Assembly (NCBI RefSeq): GCF_001513965.1
Contig: NZ_KQ948019.1
Span: 1-64,000, forward strand
Source of the DNA: Streptomyces cellostaticus
Lineage (GTDB): Bacteria; Actinomycetota; Actinomycetes; Streptomycetales; Streptomycetaceae
DNA length: 64,000 nucleotides
Reading direction: 5' to 3'
Of the stretch, positions 16,885 to 26,060 are shown piece by piece (position 1 is the first letter of the stretch; each line of letters opens with the position of its first letter). Under the pieces are notes generated by a model, which searched no databases, had not been told where the DNA came from, and worked only from the letters and a program-made list of their open reading frames with translations. The position numbers and the translations under genes were made by a program.

Positions 16885-17952
16885 CTACTCGAACTCGGTC
16901 CCGCCCTTGCGCGTCAGGTACGCAGGGCTCACCGCCTTGGCGATCGCCCGGCCCCCGGTCACCGCGCTGTACCGCTCCGCCGCAGGGCGTACCACCACAC
17001 CCTCCCGCAGATGCAGCCCCTGCCCGGACACCGTCTCCCGCCCGCTCGCGAACTCCAGCACCCGCTCGATGTCGTACGGCCCCGAGAAGAGACGCGGCAC
17101 CAAGGGCAGCTCCCCGTCCAGCAGCTCAACCGGGTCCAGCCAGCGCAGCGCCCCGTCGATCTCCGCCGACACGTCGAACGCCGCATACCCCAGCGTCTCC
17201 CGCCGCCCGTCGGCCCCGTACGTCAGGTCCTGCACCCCGGCGCCGTACACCTCCCCGAAGATGCCGACCCGCCGTGCGCCCAGCCGCTCGCAGAGCCTCG
17301 CCGCGGCCTCGGCGACGCCGTGTCCTCGTATCGCCCGCCAGTACAGGTTCCGTGGATCTTCCTTCAGGGCCAGGGACTTCGCCCCGAAGCCCTTGGAGGA
17401 CACGTACACCCGGTCCTCGCCGCCGACATACGTCAGCAGGCACGCCGAGCCGTGCAGCTTCTCGGTCAGGACGACCGGCTCGCCCGGGGTGAAGATGTCC
17501 GGGTAGCGCTGGATGTTCTCGATGTCGACCCAGGGCAGCAGGTCAGGAGCGGACTCCACCTCCCCGTTCATGGTCGGCGGGATCGGCGGCACCCACTTGG
17601 TGATGCCCAGCCGCTCGGCGAAGTCGGTGCCCTCGGCCGCGGCCCGCGCCAGATCGACGTCCGCGAGCGCCTTCGGCCGGCACACGATGCCCTGCGACAG
17701 CTCACCCCGCAGCCGTACCGCCTTGACCCGATTGGCCTCGCCGCCCGCCAGCCGCCCGGTCAGTCCCAGCTCCTCGATCAGCCCGGACGGCAGCACGGAC
17801 TGCTCGGGGATGTACACGGCGGCCTCGCCGGTGCGGTACGCGCCCTTGGCGACGACGGCCCGGTACAGGCCCACCTGGGCCAGTTCGAGGGCATCGGCGT
17901 TCGGATGCTCGTGGACGGTCAGCACTTCGGCGGTGACGCGCAGCGTCGACAT
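16885..17952 (-). CDS. ATP-dependent RNA ligase (Deinococcus Rnl / Rnl5-like)
   Basis: 355 aa from ATG at 17952, preceded by GAGGAG. Residues about 1-120 resemble the OB-fold module seen at the N-terminus of DraRnl-type ligases (VHEHPNADALELAQVG is a tRNA-binding-like OB pattern). The nucleotidyltransferase core has motif I KLHG with Lys165 as the AMP-accepting nucleophile (VLTEKLHGSACLL), motif III-like RRVGIFGEVYGAG, motif IV LHLREGVVVRP and motif V AIAKAVSPAYL. Such enzymes seal nicks in RNA, some preferring a 3'-OH RNA end on a duplex. It would act in RNA repair. No PNKP or RtcB partner is adjacent; the divergent gene is unknown. Confidence 0.88.
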   Translation of the reverse strand: MSTLRVTAEVLTVHEHPNADALELAQVGLYRAVVAKGAYRTGEAAVYIPEQSVLPSGLIEELGLTGRLAGGEANRVKAVRLRGELSQGIVCRPKALADVDLARAAAEGTDFAERLGITKWVPPIPPTMNGEVESAPDLLPWVDIENIQRYPDIFTPGEPVVLTEKLHGSACLLTYVGGEDRVYVSSKGFGAKSLALKEDPRNLYWRAIRGHGVAEAAARLCERLGARRVGIFGEVYGAGVQDLTYGADGRRETLGYAAFDVSAEIDGALRWLDPVELLDGELPLVPRLFSGPYDIERVLEFASGRETVSGQGLHLREGVVVRPAAERYSAVTGGRAIAKAVSPAYLTRKGGTEFE

Positions 17953-18103
17953 CTGGGGACTCCTCGGTTCCTCAGTTCGGTTCCATCGACACCCACTCTC
18001 CGTACGGGAAAGGGGTGGAGCGACCGGATTACCGCCTGCTAACGTCACGCTCTTCGGCCGGCGGCGACGCCCGGCGCGGAGTACCGAACGGGGCCGAACT
18101 CCC

Positions 18104-18841
18104 ATGCCCACGCCCGCCCTCGCCGCTGCCCTGGCGGACATCGGCACCGTCTTCAACGGCTTCGCCAGCCCCGCCGAGACCGGCTGCGAGCGCTGCTTCG
18201 CACCCGAGGAGACGGCTTTTCTGCGGACTCCGTACACCAGGCTCCCGACCGGCCTGCTGCGCCGCTTCGTCTACAAGGTGCCCGACCACTTCGAGGACCA
18301 CGCCGCCGTCATGCGACGCCTGTTGCCGCAGTGCGCGCAGGCGATGGCCGACGGCAGCCTGGGCGGCATCGGCTACCACGGATATCACGGGCTGAGCCGG
18401 GTGGACTGGCGCTCCTGGCCGACCGAGCAGGCCTCGGCCGTCGAGTCGTTCGTGCTCGCCTGGTGGGACGACGTGCTCATCACCCCCGACCCGCCCTGTC
18501 CGGTGCAGGACGTGTTCGAGACCTGTGCCTCGATCCTGCGCACCATGACCCCGCTGCTCGACCGGTGGGAGCCGCATCCCGTCGCGGACACCCACCTCGT
18601 CGGCTGCGCGGGCTCGTGGCTGTACGACCTGATCACCGACCGCTGGCCGTTCACCTGGTGGATCCGGGACGACGAGGCCCAAGGCGTCGCCGAGCTCCGG
18701 TCCTGGCTCGCCCGGCACGCCTCCGGCCGGCTGCACGCCCAGGGCGAGCCGGACCTGGCGACCCGTGCCCGGCTCGTCGGCCTGACCTACGAGGAGCGCT
18801 GGAACGACCCGTACTGGGCCAGTCCCTCCGACACCAACTGA
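18104..18841 (+). CDS. Hypothetical protein, 245 aa
   Basis: Not recognised. The protein is soluble, Trp-rich (WRSWPTEQ, LAWWDD, WPFTWWIRDD) and has three N-terminal-half Cys (TGCERCF, CAQAM). No signal peptide or membrane segment. It is divergent from the RNA ligase with a 151-bp gap. The start ATG lacks a good RBS, so the N-terminus is uncertain. Its last 55 bp overlap the end of the convergent BKACE gene, so both C-termini are coded on opposite strands of the same DNA. Confidence 0.7.
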   Translation: MPTPALAAALADIGTVFNGFASPAETGCERCFAPEETAFLRTPYTRLPTGLLRRFVYKVPDHFEDHAAVMRRLLPQCAQAMADGSLGGIGYHGYHGLSRVDWRSWPTEQASAVESFVLAWWDDVLITPDPPCPVQDVFETCASILRTMTPLLDRWEPHPVADTHLVGCAGSWLYDLITDRWPFTWWIRDDEAQGVAELRSWLARHASGRLHAQGEPDLATRARLVGLTYEERWNDPYWASPSDTN

Positions 18842-19551
18842 GCGTTGGACGCAGCCCGTTCACCGTCCGGCAGGAACAGGGTGTCCTCCAGGCCTGCGCG
18901 GGTGGCCAGGCCCAGTCGTCCGGCCAGCCTCAGCACCGGCCAGGTGCCGCCCTCCTCGCCGTGCAGCAGGACCGGACGATGGGGGTACCTCCCGCTCGAG
19001 CGAAGCCGAGAGTGGGGGAGTGCGTCACCGAGGCGGGCGAGGAGAGCGTGCGCCGACGCCTGCGCGGTCGCCGGGTCCGGGTCGGTCACCTCCGCGAGCA
19101 CCCGCAGCACTTTCGGGCCGAGCGGCGAGGCCGCGAACCGGGCCGCCCCGTCCGTGCCGGACCAGATGCCCGCCTCCACGCCGATGCCCATGGTGAGGAG
19201 CTGCTCGGCGACCTCCTCGGCGCCCGGCTCATGCCAGTTGACCGAGGCGAAGTCGGGCAGCACCGACCAGGAGCGGATGCGTGCGAACCGGACCGCGGGG
19301 TCGGGTGCGGCCCAGGCCCCCGTCGTCACGCCGACCGGCACACGCACCCGGCCGCGTATCGCGTCGATCACCGGCTCGACCACGCGCGGGGACAGACTGT
19401 CGCGCCCGCACGGCGTCTTGGGATGGACATGAACCTCCGTGGCCCCGGCCGCGACGGCTTCGGCCGCGGACCGCGCCAGCTCCTCCGGGGACAACGGCAC
19501 GCACGCGCCGTCGGCGGCCGAGCGGCGCCCGTTGAGACACACCTGCACCAT
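18787..19551 (-). CDS. BKACE-family (DUF849) 3-keto acid cleavage enzyme
   Basis: 254 aa from ATG at 19551 (MVQVCLNGRRSA). The Zn-ligand-type motif EVHVHPKTPCGRDSLSP (about 40-56), VPVGVTTGAW, ASVNWHEPGA and LLHGEEGGTWPVLRLA match the beta-keto acid cleavage enzyme family. These enzymes condense a beta-keto acid with acetyl-CoA, yielding a CoA ester and acetoacetate, as in lysine fermentation (kce) or carnitine breakdown. The family usually has about 270-300 residues. A 41-bp Streptomyces palindromic repeat (18980-19020) lies inside the frame and adds a run of about 15 residues (LPHSRLRSSGRYPHR) near residue 180. Substrate unknown. Confidence 0.82.
   Translation of the reverse strand: MVQVCLNGRRSAADGACVPLSPEELARSAAEAVAAGATEVHVHPKTPCGRDSLSPRVVEPVIDAIRGRVRVPVGVTTGAWAAPDPAVRFARIRSWSVLPDFASVNWHEPGAEEVAEQLLTMGIGVEAGIWSGTDGAARFAASPLGPKVLRVLAEVTDPDPATAQASAHALLARLGDALPHSRLRSSGRYPHRPVLLHGEEGGTWPVLRLAGRLGLATRAGLEDTLFLPDGERAASNAQLVSEGLAQYGSFQRSS
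18980..19020. repeat. Palindromic repeat inserted inside the BKACE gene
   Basis: GGGGGTACCTCCCGCTCGAG followed by CGAAGCCGAGAGTGGGGGAG is the pattern of a short repeat common between Streptomyces genes. Here it is in frame within a coding region. Confidence 0.75.
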
Positions 19552-19673
19552 GCCTCGATGGTGCCGGCCGGCACTGACAACGCCCCGCGACGTGTCCCGC
19601 AACGGCCCACGGCAGGTCACGGCAAGGGGTGCGGCATCCCCCTGCGCACCCCCCGGTTCCACCCCCCTGCTGA

Positions 19674-20276
19674 TCAGGCCGACATCAGCAGCCGCCCCCG
19701 CCTGGCGTATGCCAGTGCCTGGGGCGTGAGCACGGGCCGGGGCACCAGGATCCCGCAGTCCGTGCAGACCGGACCGGACGACGGCTCGTGGTCCAGGCCG
19801 TACTTCCACACGAGGCGCTCGCCGCCGCACACCGGGCAGGCCGAACCCGGTTCACGGTTCAGCGCGGCGATGATCCGGCGCAGCACCTCGGCCAGGGGCT
19901 CGTCGGGGTGGACCCGCGGGTCGTCGCACCAGGCGACCCCGAACCCGCCCCAGGTCAGCCGGTGCCAGTCGTCCACACTGCCCGGCCGGCGCAGCCCGTC
20001 GTGCTTCTCCTTCTTGCGGCGCTCGGCGAACTCGGCCTCGTAGCCGAGCCAGACCGCCCGCGCCTCCTCCAGCTCCTCCAGCGCGGCCACGAGCCGCACC
20101 GGATCGGGGGACCGGTCCTCCGGACCGAAACCGGCCCGGGAGCACAGATGGTCCCAGGTCGCCCGGTGCCCGTAAGGAGCGAACCGCTCCAGGCACTTGC
20201 GCAGTGAGTAGCGTCGCAGTGCCAGATCACACCGTGGATCGCGCACCTGTCTCGCCAGACTTCGGAATCCGGCCAT
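19674..20276 (-). CDS. Hypothetical zinc-ribbon protein
   Basis: 200 aa. RBS GGAGGTG is 7 nt from ATG. The C-terminal part has CPVCGGERLVWKYG and, 20 residues on, CTDCGILVPRP, a four-Cys zinc ribbon (about 150-182). The N-terminal half is helical and rich in Arg/Glu with no family I recognise. It is followed after 122 bp by the BKACE gene on the same strand and divergent from the secreted acylase. DNA or RNA binding is possible through the ribbon but not shown. Confidence 0.75.
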   Translation of the reverse strand: MAGFRSLARQVRDPRCDLALRRYSLRKCLERFAPYGHRATWDHLCSRAGFGPEDRSPDPVRLVAALEELEEARAVWLGYEAEFAERRKKEKHDGLRRPGSVDDWHRLTWGGFGVAWCDDPRVHPDEPLAEVLRRIIAALNREPGSACPVCGGERLVWKYGLDHEPSSGPVCTDCGILVPRPVLTPQALAYARRGRLLMSA

Positions 20277-20532
20277 CGCCTTGCACCTCCGTCACATCTG
20301 CGTCCGCGTTTCGGTCACTTCGGTGTCGCCGTACGAGTTCCGCGCGACGTCGCCGAGTAGACGTATCGACACGCGATCCGGCTCCATCCGATTTCCGATG
20401 CCCTCCCATAAGGCGCCCCGGGTTGACCGCCGGGCACCGACTCCAGTGACTCCAAAACTTGACGCATGTTCATCTTCAATCCCGGGGATACCGGCGGTAA
20501 CGTCCGGCCCACCCCCGTCGGGAGGAGCTGCC

Positions 20533-23322
20533 ATGCCACGGCGCACCCCACGCAACGTGTTGTTCGACAAACTGAGAACTCCCCGCAAGCGCACCGGGTT
20601 CCTGAAAGCGGCATCCGTATGCGTTCTGATCGCCGGCCTGCTCTCCCCGCTCACCCGGGCCGCGGCGGCGGAGAGCGCCACCGCCTCGAACGACTACTGC
20701 GGCGGACAGTGTTCGGACATCCTGCCGCCCGGCGAGAACGGCAACGCGACCCTCGCCCAGATCCTCCTCAACCAGGCCTTCGGCACCCAGCCCTCGCACG
20801 CCGAGGACCAGCTCGGCCCCTACGCCAACCTGGCGACCGGCTACTCGGGCCTCACCGACGCGAAGATCAACACCTTCTTCAACGACGCCTCGTTCGGCGT
20901 CCCTTCCGACCAGGTGGCCTCCACCGAGAAGCCGGCCGGCCGCACTGACGTGACCATCGTCCGGGACAAGAAGGCCGGTGTGCCGCACATCACAGGCACC
21001 ACCCGGTACGGCACCGAGTTCGGCGCGGGGTATGCGGCAGCCGAGGACCGGCTGTGGCTGATGGACGTCTTCCGGCACGTGGGCCGTGGCCAGCTGACCA
21101 CCTTCGCCGGAGGCGCGGCCGCCAACCAGGGCCTCGAGCAGGAGTTCTACCGCAACGCGCCGTACACCGAGGCCGACCTCCAGGCGCAGATCGACAACGC
21201 CGTGGCCGGCAACGGCGCCCGCGGCCAGCAGGCCCTCGCCGACGCCAACGCCTATCTCGACGGCATCAACTCCTACATCGACGCCTCCGGCAGCGGGCGC
21301 TACTTCCCCGGCGAGTACGTCCTGACCGGCCACAAGGATGCGATCACCAACGCCGGCACCATAGACCACTTCAAGGTCACCGACCTCGTGGCGCTGGCCT
21401 CGGTCATCGGATCGCTCTTCGGCTCCGGCGGGGGCGGCGAGGTCAACAACGCCCTCTCCCTGATCGCCGCCCAGTCCAAGTACGGCGTGGAGCAGGGCAC
21501 CAAGGTCTGGGAGTCCTTCCGTGAGCGCAACGACGCCGAGGCCGCCCTCACCGTCCACGACGGCGAGAGCTTCCCCTACGCGTCCAAGCCCGACGCCCCC
21601 AAGGGCGAGGCTCTGCCCGACGCCGGCTCGGTGACCCAGGAGCCGCTCGTCTACGACCGCACCGGCAGCGCCGCCACCGCGAGCGCCAAGACCACGTCCA
21701 CCGCGGCCGCCAAGACCACGCTCAGCTCCGCCAGGCGCGGCATGTCCAACGCCCTCGTGGTCAGCGGAAAGTACACCGCCGGCGGCCACCCGATCGCCGT
21801 CTTCGGACCGCAGACCGGCTACTTCGCCCCTCAGCTGCTCATGCTCCAGGAGATCCAGGGCCCCGGCATCAGCGCCCGCGGCGCCTCCTTCGCCGGCCTG
21901 AGCATGTACGTCGAGCTGGGCCGCGGCCAGGACTACTCCTGGAGCGCGACCACCTCGGGCCAGGACATCATCGACACCTACGCCGTCGAGCTGTGCCAGG
22001 ACGACTACCACTACCTGTACCGCGGCACCTGCACCGCCATGGACAAGGTCGAGCAGAAGAACGCGTGGAAGCCGACGACCGCCGACGGCACCGCGGCGGG
22101 GTCGTACACCATGCGGGTCTGGCGGACGAAGTACGGGCCGGTGGAGTACCGTGCGAGCGTCGGCGGCAAGAAGGTCGCCTACACCACCCTGCGCTCCTCC
22201 TACCTGCACGAGGCCGACTCGATCATCGGCTTCCAGATGCTGAACGACCCCGGCTACGTCAAGGGTCCGAAGGACTTCCAGAGCGCGGCCCAGCACATCA
22301 ACTACACCTTCAACTGGTTCTACGCCGACTCCCAGCACACCGCGTACTACAACAGCGGTGACAACCCGGTCCGGGCCCAGGGTGTCGACGCCGAGTTCCC
22401 GTTGTGGGCGCAGCCCGCGTACGAGTGGCAGAACTGGGACCCGGCCACCAACACGGCCGACTACACCCCGGCCTCCGCCCACCCCAACTCGGTCGACCAG
22501 GACTACTACATCTCCTGGAACAACAAGCAGGCCAAGGACTACACGACCGCGTCCTGGGGCGACGGCTCCGTGCACCGCGGCAACCTCCTCGAGGACCGGG
22601 TGAAGAAGCTGGTCGCGGCCGGCGGGGTGACCCGTACGAAGCTGGTGCAGGCCATGGCGGACGCGGCCCTCGCGGACCTGCGCGCCGAGGACGTGCTGCC
22701 CAAGCTGCTGAAGGTGATCAACTCCTCCCCGGTCACCGACTCGACGGCCGCCGACGCGGTGAGCAAGCTCCAGGCGTGGATCACCGCGGGCGCCAAGCGC
22801 ACCGAGACCTCGGCCGGTTCGAAGACGTACGCCAACGCCGACGCGATCCGCATCCTGGACGCCTGGTGGCCCCAGCTGGTGAAGGCGGAGTTCGAGCCCG
22901 GCCTGGGCAGCGACCTGTACACCGCGTTCACCGGCAACCTGCCCGTGGACGAGGCCCCGTCCGCCGGACACGGTCCGACCGGCTCGCACGCCGGAAGCTC
23001 GTTCCAGTACGGCTGGTGGAGCTATGTCGACAAGGACATCCGGGCGGTGCTCGGTGAGTCCGTGCAGGGCGGCCTCGCGCAGCAGTACTGCGGCGGCGGC
23101 AGCCTCAGCGCCTGCCGGGACATCCTGATCAGCACCCTGAAGCAGGCGGCGGGGCTGACCGCCGCCCAGGTCTACCCGGGCGACGATCTGTGCTCCGCCG
23201 GTGACCAGTGGTGCGCCGACTCGATCAACCAGCGCACCCTGGGCGGCATCAAACACGGCAAGATCAGCTGGCAGAACCGGCCGACCTTCCAGCAGGTCGT
23301 GGAGTACACCTCACACCGCTGA
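20533..23322 (+). CDS. Secreted penicillin acylase-family Ntn hydrolase
   Basis: 929 aa from ATG at 20533 with GGAGGAG upstream. An N-terminal signal (about 25-47) is followed by the alpha chain, a spacer rich in Ala/Thr/Lys (about 380-400) and the beta chain beginning at the nucleophile Ser405 in RRGMSNALVVSG. The enzyme should self-cleave before this Ser to give an alpha-beta heterodimer. Relatives include AhlM (acyl-homoserine-lactone/penicillin acylase of Streptomyces), aculeacin A acylase and cyclic lipopeptide acylases, and it is longer than these (about 750-800). It would cut amide-linked acyl chains from signals or antibiotics outside the cell. The substrate is inferred only by family. 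Confidence 0.9.
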   Translation: MPRRTPRNVLFDKLRTPRKRTGFLKAASVCVLIAGLLSPLTRAAAAESATASNDYCGGQCSDILPPGENGNATLAQILLNQAFGTQPSHAEDQLGPYANLATGYSGLTDAKINTFFNDASFGVPSDQVASTEKPAGRTDVTIVRDKKAGVPHITGTTRYGTEFGAGYAAAEDRLWLMDVFRHVGRGQLTTFAGGAAANQGLEQEFYRNAPYTEADLQAQIDNAVAGNGARGQQALADANAYLDGINSYIDASGSGRYFPGEYVLTGHKDAITNAGTIDHFKVTDLVALASVIGSLFGSGGGGEVNNALSLIAAQSKYGVEQGTKVWESFRERNDAEAALTVHDGESFPYASKPDAPKGEALPDAGSVTQEPLVYDRTGSAATASAKTTSTAAAKTTLSSARRGMSNALVVSGKYTAGGHPIAVFGPQTGYFAPQLLMLQEIQGPGISARGASFAGLSMYVELGRGQDYSWSATTSGQDIIDTYAVELCQDDYHYLYRGTCTAMDKVEQKNAWKPTTADGTAAGSYTMRVWRTKYGPVEYRASVGGKKVAYTTLRSSYLHEADSIIGFQMLNDPGYVKGPKDFQSAAQHINYTFNWFYADSQHTAYYNSGDNPVRAQGVDAEFPLWAQPAYEWQNWDPATNTADYTPASAHPNSVDQDYYISWNNKQAKDYTTASWGDGSVHRGNLLEDRVKKLVAAGGVTRTKLVQAMADAALADLRAEDVLPKLLKVINSSPVTDSTAADAVSKLQAWITAGAKRTETSAGSKTYANADAIRILDAWWPQLVKAEFEPGLGSDLYTAFTGNLPVDEAPSAGHGPTGSHAGSSFQYGWWSYVDKDIRAVLGESVQGGLAQQYCGGGSLSACRDILISTLKQAAGLTAAQVYPGDDLCSAGDQWCADSINQRTLGGIKHGKISWQNRPTFQQVVEYTSHR

Positions 23323-23351
23323 GGCATCGTTGAGGCGGTGCGGGCGGCGGG

Positions 23352-24632
23352 TCAGGCGATACGGCCCGCCGCCAGCACCACCCGCGCCAGCTCGGGGTGC
23401 AGGATGTCGCTGTGCGCCCCGGCCGGCGGGCCTCCGCGCCGGACGACCGCGGCCGCGTCGACGTTCACGCACCCCGACGCGGGCAGGGGCCCGCGCAGGG
23501 CCGCGGCGAGGTCCAGTCCGGCGGTCCCGGGTACCGCCTGCACCCCGTCATGCCCCATGGCTCCCCACTCGGAGCCCAGCACGGCCGCGATGTCGACACC
23601 CAGGACCGAGTGGTCGGCCCCCGCGAGGCGCGAGGCGAGCGGGTAGAAGGTGCCGAGCGCCGCGTCGAAGTGCGAGTAGCAGCACACGAGCGGGCCGTCG
23701 ATCCGCTTCTGCCGGTCCTTGAGCGCACCAGCGGTGTCCGGGTCGTGCGGCAGCCGGGCCGCGAACGCATAGTGCGAGAAGGCTCCTTGGAGCAGCGTCA
23801 CGGACTTCACCGCGCGCACCCCCTCGGGCAGCCCGCGCAGCGCGAACGCCACCAGCCGTCCGCCGAAGCTGTGCCCGACCAGATGCACCCGCACACCGGA
23901 GGCCGCCAACTGCCCGATGAGGGGCCCGAGTCCGTGTTCACCGACCGTCCCGGCCCGCCGTTTCATCGTGTAGTACGCAGCCTGCCGCAGCAGTTCCTTC
24001 GCGCCTTCCCAAGGGTTCGGCAGGGTGAACTCGGCGTGCAGCCCGCTCAGGGCGTCGGCGAACTCCTCGCAGGCAGTCGCCGGGTCCCCGCCGAACACGA
24101 GGGGCTCGCCTTCCTGTGAGGTGTCCGAGGCGGCGCACGGCTCGGGCGTCTCGACCAGCAGCCGCACCAGCCGCCCGAACTCCGCCGGCCCCTGGTCCCC
24201 GGCGGGCTGTTCGTCCAGCATCCGGGCCAGCTGGTCGAGCACGGTGGCCCGGCCCGGGAAGGCCGCCAGAAGGGCGCGCCGGGTGTCCTTGTCCAGCGCC
24301 GGGCCCGGTGCTGCCTGAGCCGCCACGGCCGCAACGGACCTGGGGAAGTCCGGGATCGGCTCGTCGCAGAACCGCATCGACGGCCAGATCACGCCCACGT
24401 ACCCGATCCGCGCCTTCGGGGCGAGCGCCGGGATCGGGGCGAAGAAACTCCGGTACAGCGCCGTCGCGCCCGAACGGTCCTCGTTCCAGCCGTGTGCGAA
24501 GACGATCAGGTCACGGACACCCTGGTCCGTGACCTGCGCCAGCAGCCGATCCCGTTCGGGGCCGTCCACGTCCCCGTCCGCGTCGAAGGTCAGCTCCCAG
24601 TAGGGAGTCACGCTCATCCCAGGCTCCGCCAT
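23352..24632 (-). CDS. Alpha/beta-hydrolase fold protein, lipase-like
   Basis: 426 aa from ATG at 24632 (RBS GAGGGAG); ATG at 24704 or 24617 is possible. The oxyanion region is DLIVFAHGWNED (near the N-terminus) and the nucleophile elbow is HLVGHSFGGRLVAFAL, with the Ser in GHSFG. The large insertion between them (about 90-215) is helical. C-terminal HSDILHPELARVV may supply the His. No signal peptide is seen, so it is cytosolic. Streptomyces homologues are annotated only as serine esterases or hydrolases. It is followed by 82 bp then by nothing related; the NamZ gene lies upstream on the same strand. Confidence 0.8.
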   Translation of the reverse strand: MAEPGMSVTPYWELTFDADGDVDGPERDRLLAQVTDQGVRDLIVFAHGWNEDRSGATALYRSFFAPIPALAPKARIGYVGVIWPSMRFCDEPIPDFPRSVAAVAAQAAPGPALDKDTRRALLAAFPGRATVLDQLARMLDEQPAGDQGPAEFGRLVRLLVETPEPCAASDTSQEGEPLVFGGDPATACEEFADALSGLHAEFTLPNPWEGAKELLRQAAYYTMKRRAGTVGEHGLGPLIGQLAASGVRVHLVGHSFGGRLVAFALRGLPEGVRAVKSVTLLQGAFSHYAFAARLPHDPDTAGALKDRQKRIDGPLVCCYSHFDAALGTFYPLASRLAGADHSVLGVDIAAVLGSEWGAMGHDGVQAVPGTAGLDLAAALRGPLPASGCVNVDAAAVVRRGGPPAGAHSDILHPELARVVLAAGRIA

Positions 24633-24714
24633 GCCAGGCTCCCTCGTCCCCCCGAAACGATGCGATGTGGGCGTATCGTCCTGCGGCGGGGCAGAGTTGG
24701 CCATACAACGCGGG

Positions 24715-25935
24715 TCACTTGTAGAGCAGATATTTCTTTCGAATGCCCTGGAACGCCGCCAGCTCGTCCTGCCAGGCGGCGGCCACCTCCTCCGTGCCGG
24801 CTCCCGCGTCGATCATCGTCCGCACCCGGGCGGAGCCGGTGAGCTTGTCGATCCAGTGGTCCGAGCGCCAGGCGAAGCCGTCCCAGACCTTCCTGGCGGT
24901 CACCAGCAGCGCGATCCCGGTGCGTACGGGGTCGTAGGCGGCCCGGTCGTGCACATGGACCTGTACGCCCCCGATGGTCTCGCCCTGGAACTTGGAGAAG
25001 GTGGGGGCGAAGTACGCCTCCCGGAACCGCACGCCCGGCAGCCCGAGTTCACTGACCGTCGCGGCCCACCGACCGTCGATGCCGTCGGCGCCGAGGAGTT
25101 CGAAGGGCCGGGTCGTGCCGCGCCCCTCGGAGAGGTTGGTGCCCTCGAACATGCAGGTGCCCGAGTACGCCAACGCGGTGTCCGGGGTCGGCATGTTCGG
25201 GCTCGGCGGCACCCAGGGCAGGCCAAAGGCGTCGTAGAACTGCGCGCGCTTCCAGCCCGTCATCAGGACGGTCTCCAGGGCGACCGGCGTGCTCAGGAAC
25301 TCCCCGTTGAACAGCCGGGCCAGCTCGGCGACCGTCATGCCGTGCGCCTGCGCGATGGGCTGGCGGCCGACGAAGGTGGCGAACTCCTTGTGCAGGACGG
25401 GGCCTTGGGCGAAGCGGCCGGTCACCGGGTTCGGGCGGTCGAGCGCGACGAACTTCTTGCCCGCGAGCCGGGCCGCCTCCATGCAGTCGTACAGCGTCCA
25501 GATGTACGTGTAGAAGCGTGCTCCCACGTCCTGGATGTCGAAGACGATCGTGTCGACTCCGGAGGTGGTGAAGATGTCGGCCAGCGGCCGGCCGCTCTTC
25601 AGGTAGGTGTCGTAGACCGGCAGGCCGGTCGCCGGGTCGTCGTAGCGGCCCTCGGAGCCGCCTGCCTGGGCGGTGCCGCGGAAGCCGTGCTCCGGGCCGA
25701 AGACTGCCGTCAGCTTGACGCGGGGGTCTTCGTGCATGACGTCGACGATGTGGCGGGTGTCCTTGGTGATGCCGGTGGGATTGGTGACGATCCCGACTTT
25801 TTGGCCGGAGAGCAGCGCATAGCCGTCGGCTGCGAGGCGCTCGAAGCCGGTGTGCAGTGGCTCGCGGTGCTGGGGTGTCACCGGAACAGCTGCGATCGTG
25901 GCCGATGCGAGAAGGTTCCGTCTGGACAGGCGCAT
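24715..25935 (-). CDS. NamZ-like exo-N-acetylmuramidase (DUF1343)
   Basis: 406 aa from ATG at 25935, preceded by a perfect GGAGGT. A short twin-Arg-like leader (MRLSRRNLLASATIAAVPV) suggests export by Tat. The body matches DUF1343: KVGIVTNPTGI, FGPEHGFRGTAQAG, IVFDIQDVGARFYTYIWT, ALDRPNPVTG, PWVPPSPNMPTPDTALAYSG and FEGTNLSEGRGTTRPFE. The family contains NamZ, which removes terminal N-acetylmuramic acid from peptidoglycan fragments (cell-wall recycling). Length is normal. The gene is monocistronic as far as can be seen. Confidence 0.9.
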   Translation of the reverse strand: MRLSRRNLLASATIAAVPVTPQHREPLHTGFERLAADGYALLSGQKVGIVTNPTGITKDTRHIVDVMHEDPRVKLTAVFGPEHGFRGTAQAGGSEGRYDDPATGLPVYDTYLKSGRPLADIFTTSGVDTIVFDIQDVGARFYTYIWTLYDCMEAARLAGKKFVALDRPNPVTGRFAQGPVLHKEFATFVGRQPIAQAHGMTVAELARLFNGEFLSTPVALETVLMTGWKRAQFYDAFGLPWVPPSPNMPTPDTALAYSGTCMFEGTNLSEGRGTTRPFELLGADGIDGRWAATVSELGLPGVRFREAYFAPTFSKFQGETIGGVQVHVHDRAAYDPVRTGIALLVTARKVWDGFAWRSDHWIDKLTGSARVRTMIDAGAGTEEVAAAWQDELAAFQGIRKKYLLYK

Positions 25936-25984
25936 GGGGTGACCTCCGTCTGTGGGGAAGGTGCAGGCCGTCAGTGGTTGCTCG

Positions 25985-26034
25985 CGCACGCGCGGCGGAG
26001 CCGCATATCGGACACCGCCCCGCGCCCCTTAGGT
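25985..26034. repeat. Streptomyces intergenic palindromic repeat, copy 3
   Basis: CGCGGCGGAGCCGCATATCGG followed 5 bp later by GCCCCGCGCCCCTTA matches the reverse complement of the central part of 11827-11910. It sits in the divergent promoter gap between namZ and the SDR gene. Confidence 0.6.
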
Positions 26035-26060
26035 TGGGGCAGTCACCCTTCCTTTTACAC

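Noticed and set aside
20476..23256. 926-aa minus-strand frame opposite the secreted acylase
   Set aside because: No recognisable domain, repetitive Gly/Val/Arg composition and no ribosome site; the plus strand codes the Ntn hydrolase.
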